From Lithobates sylvaticus (taxonomy: Eukaryota > Chordata > Amphibia > Anura > Ranidae): DNA of 64,000 bases. A program made the position numbers and the translations under genes. Below are positions 58,437 to 64,000 of this stretch, piece after piece. Every line of letters starts with the position of its first letter. Position 1 is the stretch's first letter. The notes under the pieces were generated by a model that saw only the letters and a program-made list of their open reading frames with translations, was not told the origin of the DNA and did no database searches. The stretch covers positions 374,699,445-374,763,444 of the forward strand of contig CM053030.1 in NCBI GenBank assembly GCA_028564925.1, in the 5' to 3' direction.

Positions 58437-58973
58437 GCTTAAAGTGGTGGGACACCCTGAAAACAAAAACTTGAAAAAATGTTAGTAACAATTTAAAAAA
58501 AAAAAAAAAAAAAATTATTTTTTTTTTACTTACCAGAAATGGCTGTTGCTAGGCAGATCGTCCTAATCTGCCTCCTCCAGCGCCGCGGTGATCTTCTCTC
58601 CTTCCGTCTTCTAGTGATTGGGGCGCGGTGTGTTGTGTCCCACAACACACCGCGTTCCCCATTCACAAATAAGACTCGCGCATGCGCAGTAGGCCATGCG
58701 CCGACTGGCGCATGCGCAGTAGGCCGCGGGCCGACTGGCGCATGCGCAGTAGGCTGCGCGCCGACTCGCGCATGCGCAGTAGGAAACGGGAAGCCGTTTC
58801 CCTTACTGAGGATGGCGGCGCTGGATCCGGATCGCAGAGGGACATCTCGGCCTCCACGAACGACATCACGGGCGCCCTGGGAGGGTAAGTGTACTTATTA
58901 AAAGTCAGCAGCGACTTTTTTTTTAGCTGCTGACTTTTAAAAAAAAAATTTTCAGGTGAAACACCGCTTTAAA
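58437..58973. mobile_element. MITE carrying a CG-rich tandem block
   Basis: The ends TTAAAGTGGTGGGACACCCTG and GGTGAAACACCGCTTTAA are inverted. Near each end is an A- or T-run with a hairpin, including AAAAGTCAGCAGCGACT / AGCTGCTGACTTTT at 58899-58940. GTGTGTTGTG/CACAACACAC lies at 58628-58651. The centre holds the 30-bp tandem block described separately. Confidence 0.78.
58677..58778. promoter_or_regulatory. Four NRF-1-type sites in a 30-bp tandem repeat
   Basis: The 12-mers (C/G)GCGCATGCGCA start at 58677, 58707, 58737 and 58767, exactly 30 bases apart. Each matches the published NRF-1 consensus YGCGCAYGCGCR at nearly every position, and the core GCGCATGCGC is complete in all four. NRF-1 activates genes for mitochondrial proteins. 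The block lies in a MITE in the LARS2 intron, so any effect on LARS2 is a guess. Confidence 0.55.
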
Positions 58974-59017
58974 TACAACCACTTGCTGCCTAGGGCAATT
59001 TGGAAATGTTTCACATA

Positions 59018-59996
59018 CAGTACTGTGCAAAAGTTGTAGGTGTGAAGAAATGCTGTAAAGTAAAAATGCTTTCAAAAAAATACAAAAGTTTTGCGAATGA
59101 CAAATATAAATTTTCACAAAGTCTGCTGCTTCAGCGTTTTTAGATCTTTTTGTCAGATGTTACTATGGTATACTGAAGTATAATTACAAGCATTTCATAA
59201 GTGTCAAATGCTTTTATTGACAATTACATTAGGTTTATGCAAAGAGTCAATATTTGCAGTGTTGACCTTTCTTTTTCAAGACCTCTGCAATTTGCCCTTG
59301 CATGCTGTCAATCAACTTCTGGGCCACATCCTCACTGATAGCAGCCCATTCTTGCATAATCAATATAAAGGGGAGAAAACTGCGCTAATGTAACAATAAA
59401 AATGAATCACTAAAATCAGATTCCAATAAGCAGCAGCTCAGTGTGAGATATACACAAAAAAAACGTAGAAAAGAGGAAGCAAGCAAAACCAGGCATGTGG
59501 CTATAACCCAGCCAAGGCCTTTGCTTGCACAGAGGATCGTAGGGATAAGCTCTGGATGGATGATTGCACAGATATATTCAAAGCGATGTCAACACTCAAT
59601 CCAGGACCATTGATTCAGCAACTCACTCAGAAAGGTTTCCTCTGCTTCTTCAGGGTATGGTCCTTATTTTTCTACATTATCCAACTGGACAGCATCTCTT
59701 CTCTCCAGGATAGCTTTTGTTATACTGTCCTCGTCAACACTGACACCTGTGTTAAAGAGAGAATCACTGACATGTCGTCAGCTGGTCCTTTTGTGGCAGG
59801 GCTGAAATGCAGTGGAAATAATTTTTTTGGGATTAAGTTCATTTTCATGGCAAAGAGGGACTTTGCAATTAATTGCAATTCATCTGATCACTCTTCATAA
59901 CATTCTAGAGTATATGCAAATTTCCATCATAAAAACTGAGGCAGCAGACTTTGTGAAAAATGTATATTTGCGTCATTCTTAAAACTTTTGGCTAGG
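59018..59996 (-). mobile_element. Tc1/mariner remnant with internal insert
   Basis: TA (59016-59017) is followed by CAGTACTGTGCAAAAGTTGT, a Tc1 terminus. Minus-strand transposase-like text appears at 59230-59360 and 59600-59900. Between about 59364 and 59600 lies unrelated DNA starting TATAAAGGGGAGAAAACTGCG, probably another insertion. The right end (TCTTAAAACTTTTGG) is partial. CTAGGGCAATTTG occurs on both sides of the element (about 58990 and 59993). Confidence 0.65.
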
Positions 59997-59999
59997 GCA

Positions 60000-61375
60000 A
60001 TTTGAATTGTTTATTTTTTATCAATTTACAACATGCAAGGTGAGCGAACAGATTAAAAATGAAAATCAAATCAATATTTGTTGTGACTACCCTTTGGCTT
60101 CAAACCAACATCAGTTCTTCTAGGTACACTTGCACACAGTTTTGGAAGGAACTTGGAGAACTAACCATATATCTTCTGTGGATGTAGGCTGCTTCAAATC
60201 CTTCTGTTTCTTCATGTAATCCCAGACAGACTTGATGATGTTAAACTCAGTGCTGTGTGGGGGCCAAACCATCACTTCCAAGACTCCTTGGTCTACTTTA
60301 TACTGAAGATAGTTAAGATAGTTCTTAATGACAGTTATTATATGTTTGGGGTCGTTGCCCTGCTACAGAATAAATTTGGAGCCACTCACAGGCCTCCCTG
60401 ATGGTATGGCATGATGGATAAGTATCTGTCTGTATTTCTCAGCATTAAGGACACCCTTGATCGGGCAATGTTGAGGACTGTAGATGCAGTGGTGGGCTTA
60501 GGAAACCTAATGCAGCAGATGAAAGATACATCATGCTTTCTTCCCTTTGCTTCGGAAGATGTACAGCAGTGCCATCAACACAGAACTGGTGCAAATCACT
60601 GAGACCCAGGTTCACCCATCTACTGTACAAAAAAGTCTAGCCAGAAGTGGTCTTCATGGAAGAATTGCGGCCAAAAAGCCATGCCTTTGACATAGAAACA
60701 AAACTAAGCAACTCAACTATGCACTAAAACATAGGAACTGGAGTGCAGAAAAATGACAACAGGTGTTCTGTACTGATGAGTAAAAATGTGAAATATTTGG
60801 CTGTAGCAGGAGGCAGTTTGTTTACCAAAGGACTGGAGAGCGGTACAATAATAAGTGCAGGCAACAGTGAAATATGGTGGAAGTTCCCTGCATGTTTGGC
60901 ACTGCTTTTCTGCAAATGGAGTTGGAGATTTGGTGAGAATCAATGGTGTCCTCAATTCTGAGAAATACAGGCAGATACTTATCAATCATGTCATAGCATC
61001 AGGGAGGGATGTGATTGGCCCCAAATTAATTCTGCAGCAAGACAATGACCCCAAACATACAGCCAATGTCATTAAGAACTATCTTCAGCATAAAGAACAA
61101 CAAAGAGTCCTGGAGTTGATGGTTTGTCCCCCACAGAGTCAGTCTGTGATTACATGAAGAGACAGAGGGATTTGAGGCAGCCTACATCCACAGAAGATCT
61201 GTGGTTTGTTCCAAAATGTTTGAAACAACTTACCTGCCGCGTTCCTTCAAAATCTGTAAGCAAGTGTACCTAGAAGAATTGATGCTGTTTTGAAGGCCAC
61301 ACCAAATATTGTTTTGATTTGGATTTCTCTTCTGTTCATTTATTTTCCATTTTGTTAATTGATAAAAATTAAATC
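60000..61375. mobile_element. Head-to-head Tc1 halves forming a palindrome
   Basis: The left part, 60000-60480, is the 3' half of a Tc1 on the minus strand. The right part, about 60530-61375, is the same family on the + strand, and 60900-61375 mirrors the left part: CTTCTGTGGATGTAGGCTGC (60174) against GCAGCCTACATCCACAGAAG (61176), and CTAGGTACACTTGC against GCAAGTGTACCTAG. The + half also holds the second helix-turn-helix region (LHGRIAAKKP near 60652). Confidence 0.8.
60855..61157 (+). pseudogene. Tc1 transposase fragment
   Basis: About 100 open codons read VKYGGSSLHVWHCFSANG, then GPKLILQQDNDPKHTANVI and end early after VLELMVCPPQSQS. This is the middle of a Tc1-type DDE transposase with an intact QQDNDPKH motif around the second catalytic Asp. 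The final SPDLNPIE motif is degraded to PPQSQS and then a stop. The upstream part is readable only with frame changes. It belongs to the + half of the 60000-61375 palindrome and is not a host gene. Confidence 0.85.
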
Positions 61376-61942
61376 TTTCTACAAGACCCCTGATAACTCC
61401 TCTGCACTTCAAGGCAGCTAATAAAACACAGCTTGGTTTAATTGCCTGCCTCACTGGCTGATAACTGGCCAGTAAACAAAGAACCGAAGCTGGAAGTGAC
61501 AAAATCCTCATCGCTTTGGCGATCATTTGCATCTGTGCTCAGCTAACCCAACTGCTTGCAGCGGCGGCAGGAGAGGCAGCCACCCTCGGAGTCCTGTAAA
61601 AGTAAACAGGCAGCTGTAGAGCCGCTCGGATCACTTTTACTTGAAAACTGGTTGTTGGCTCTAAAAATTTATACCAGGATCATAGCTGTAGCATCAGCCA
61701 TATAACCACTTGCTCTTGTGGATGTAGAGGTACGTCTTAAGGGATGTAAGTAGATAATATCCTCTGTTTACCTTGGGAATAACTACTGAGCACTCCTGTG
61801 TTTGTTCAAGGAGTTGGTAAACATGTTAAGGGGTAAGGTGAATACACTTCTAATCACAGCTATTTATAAGTCAGGAGAATCTAGGGAACACTTGGGTTAT
61901 TATTTCATGATTATAGCAGAAGGGAATGTAGGGGACATAAGG
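61376..61942. other. Intron; repeat-like but unassigned
   Basis: CG-rich stretch GCAGCGGCGGCAGGAGAGG near 61560 and AACCACTTGCTCTTGTGG near 61705, the latter like a TTAA-family end (CCACTTGC) but with no partner seen. Confidence 0.35.
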
Positions 61943-61945
61943 CTA

Positions 61946-62345
61946 AAGCCTGGTACACACTATTCATTTTTTTTTTTTCGTTCAAACCCAGTGGGCTGAA
62001 CGAAAAGAACTATAAAGCTCAGGATGAGCCGCTGTACTAACTATGCAATCTTAGTAAAGCGATCTCCCCTGCTGAGCTATTGTGTTCAGACAGGGGGACG
62101 GCCCCCTTCCAGAACACACCAGTCAGTGCTCTCAGCCATTGACTGAGAGTGCTGATCGGCAAACCTTTTTCAGTAATGCTCTTTTGTCTTTCCCTGCCAA
62201 GGATGTAAGGCTTATGTTCAAACAGACCTGCTTTCATCTGGCCAGCTCAGTAAAGGGCCGTACACACAGGTCAAATGTCAGCCGATTTCTATTGAACCAA
62301 CCGATGCTGCCCAATATTTTGCCTGTGTGTACGGCCCTTTGCTGA
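61946..62345. mobile_element. MITE complex, related to 46748
   Basis: It begins AAAGCCTGGTACACACTAT, as at 46748, and shares interior sequence to about 62160. From 62194 a separate hairpin starts (see next entry), so two elements meet or overlap here. Confidence 0.6.
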
Positions 62346-62400
62346 GCTGCCCAGCTGAAAGTAGGTCTGTTTGAACATAAGCCATACACCCTTGGCAGGA
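62194..62400. repeat. Inverted repeat with palindromic MITE at its apex
   Basis: The outer arms CTGCCAAGGATGTAAGGCTT (62194) and AGCC(A)TACACCCTTGGCAG (to 62399) pair, as do TATGTTCAAACAGACCTGC and the inverse GTAGGTCTGTTTGAACATA. At the tip is an 89-bp element, 62252-62340, with perfect 19-bp ends AAAGGGCCGTACACACAGG and CCTGTGTGTACGGCCCTTT. Confidence 0.85.
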
Positions 62401-63159
62401 AAAGAGTTAAAAAAATAGTATGGGAATAGAAAAACAAAAAATCGTACTCACCTAGATGGCTGCAGCACCGATCCTAGCTGCAGCTGTCCCCCATTGCCTC
62501 TAAGACCAATAACTGAGCGATCAAACATCGCTGATCGCTCAGTTCTTGGTCTTCAGCCTGCAGTGAGCTAGAAACTGTCAGTCTCTGGCTCTCTCCTGTT
62601 CCAGCGCTCACTGGAGTGCTGGGCCTTTTTGGGGGGTAGGAGCGGTTGGCTCAGGCTCTCATCGGCTCACTGAGTCAGCTGCTGTTCCAGGATTTTGGGT
62701 GGATAATGACCATATGGTCAGGATCTTTTCAGAGCCTGGACCAGTTCTCTGACATCAGCCAACAGCAAGCTGGGTCACAGGACTTCAGAAAGAACTGCAC
62801 TCCTGTGACCCACAGGAGAAGTATAGCCCAAAATTCCCCCCATTCCTGCTTATTTAATATTCTTTAGTCTATCTTGTCCTTACAGGTTGAGTTTCTTGGG
62901 ACAGATTTTGCATTTGCTACCAAAGTCGAATAAATGTTATACTGTGCTGTATCAATTCACAGCACACACATTCAATTAGAGAAGCACTTTCATGTACAAG
63001 GTTTGCAGTTTAAAAACAAAACATACAGGTCAGGGTAAAGTGGATTGTGTAGCATTCATCTTATGTAATTCATTGAAATGTATGCGTTTGCGTTTAGCCT
63101 TCGTAACTGAGTACCTCTATGCGGTATTGATTTCTTAATGTTCCTATTTCTTGTTACAG
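62401..63159. other. Intron; one repeat-like stretch
   Basis: 62440-62700 contains GAGCGATCAAACATCGC and GCTGATCGCTCAG, with CCAATAACTGAGCGATC against GATCGCTCAGTTCTTGG as an inverted pair (about 62508-62551), so probably a MITE. The rest is plain intron leading to the TTTCTTGTTACAG acceptor. Confidence 0.4.
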
Positions 63160-63263
63160 GGAACCCTTCAAGAAACTCTTGGTACAAGGCCTCATCAAAG
63201 GACAAACATTTACAGTCGCAACCTCAGGAAGACATTTGAAGAGAAATGAAGTTGATCTTCGTG
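63160..63263 (+). CDS. LARS2: LARS2 exon: after the active-site block
   Basis: This 104-bp exon completes an Arg codon and reads [15 protein letters not shown], then [15 protein letters not shown] and VDLR, ending one base into a Gly codon. Human LARS2 has [18 protein letters not shown] and LQREEVDLTG at the same place. The PF..LL.QGL(I/V) block is general to LeuRS and sits between the Rossmann fold and the KMSKS loop, which must lie in the next exon, outside the window. The acceptor is TTCTTGTTACAG and the donor GTAATT. Phase is 2 at the start and 1 at the end. This is the last coding sequence in the window. Confidence 0.95.
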
Positions 63264-63710
63264 GTAATTGTCTGACTAAAAATCTTGAATAAACGTTTTG
63301 CCTATCAACAGAAAATGAGACATGACATAATTAACTTATGTGGAGGCAGAAGATTGTCTTCATAAAGGTCATGGAGCTCTCCTAATTTTCGGCTTTGCTT
63401 GCAATAAACCCTGCCTATTAATTTATTAATCTGTTTTGTGGATAGATAAAAGGTATAATGCTCCTTGGGGTTAGTAAAGGGGGAAACCAATCCTGCTCAC
63501 TATGTTTTTAGGCCAACCTTCCCTCTTGGCATTTTTTTCAAATGTAATCAGAAAGGCCTCTGGGTCATCATCAGCAGTCAACTTATACATATAGTGACGT
63601 ATATGGATGACTGAAAAGCTGCCAAGAACATCTGTGGCTTCTGTAAGAGACTTCTGTGCACCACCTTTGTCAATGCATTTCTGTCTGTTTCCTCAGTACT
63701 TGCTAACTTT
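63264..63710. other. Intron sequence with no recognised feature
   Basis: About 450 bases. Nothing recognised. Confidence 0.45.
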
Positions 63711-63714
63711 TTAA

Positions 63715-64000
63715 CCAGTTCTCGTCCACTCTATACCAAAAGACGGCTACTGAGCATGCTTACCTTGCTGGGAGGGAGTCCATGGACGTCCTCCCGTGAT
63801 CGCTCTGCCCGCTCACCCCCTGCGGTGAGTGGGTGGCGCACTCTGTGATTGCTGCGTCCCTAGGACACAGCTGATCGCAGATCAGGGTAAAGGGCCAATC
63901 ACAGCGGCCCTTTACCACGTGATCAGCTGTGTCCAATGAATGAATAAATGTAAATACAAGCCGGTTATCAGCATTCCTTTACTCATGCTGACAGCGTGAG
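63715..64000. mobile_element. TTAA-family element, cut by the window end
   Basis: TTAA (63711-63714) is followed by CCAGTTCTCGTCCACTC, a variant terminus. A nested hairpin GGACACAGCTGATC / GATCAGCTGTGTCC encloses GGTAAAGGGCC / GGCCCTTTACC (63859-63936), the same kind of GATC-bearing hairpin as in the other copies. The right end lies outside. Confidence 0.65.

Noticed and set aside
58539-58901. Open frame with a repeating ACAVG...PTG peptide
   Set aside because: It is a translation of the 30-bp tandem block (period divisible by three) inside a MITE, and the opposite strand gives a similar repeat peptide.

Overview
The window is a stretch of vertebrate nuclear DNA, almost certainly from a frog. 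One host gene is present: nine consecutive coding exons, all on the + strand, of LARS2, the nuclear gene for mitochondrial leucyl-tRNA synthetase. The exons (10-153, 20260-20367, 25937-26096, 28306-28410, 30699-30814, 31857-32140, 48369-48467, 51017-51154, 63160-63263) join in frame through GT-AG introns to 419 codons plus one base. They run from the end of the N-terminal catalytic half, through the CP1 insertion, and back into the catalytic core. The first exons (HIGH-type motif) lie upstream and the KMSKS loop and anticodon-binding domain lie downstream. No other host gene, rRNA, tRNA or CRISPR array was found.

The other 98% is intron, packed with transposable elements of kinds typical of anurans: degenerate Tc1/mariner copies, many palindromic MITEs, L1-group and CR1-like LINEs, one DIRS-type fossil, and a large family of about 1 kb elements flanked by TTAA. 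A true frog (Ranidae or relatives) is my inference from repeat style only.

Layout. 0-20 kb: intron 1, with an L1 tail inside a Tc1 end, Tc1 inside Tc1, a large inverted repeat with a MITE at its apex, a better-preserved Tc1 at 10-11.3 kb, and nested TTAA elements. 20-32 kb: five more exons separated by a Tc1, a CR1 fragment, a self-nested palindromic element (24.1-25.0 kb) and two reverse-strand TTAA elements. 32-48 kb: a 16 kb intron holding a full-length, young L1-group LINE (33583-41716, 15-bp target duplication, three frame breaks) inside an older L1 fragment, followed by a DIRS fossil that carries a CR1 insertion. 48-64 kb: three exons, a 200-bp palindrome, more TTAA elements and MITEs, one MITE carrying four NRF-1-type sites at exact 30-bp spacing, and a head-to-head Tc1 palindrome.

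The most unusual signals are structural. TTAA-element copies keep hairpins in the same place while the arm sequences differ. Two elements carry hammerhead-ribozyme-like cores. Twice, a palindromic MITE sits at the tip of a larger palindrome. The LARS2 editing-site motifs are degenerate, as known for the human enzyme.
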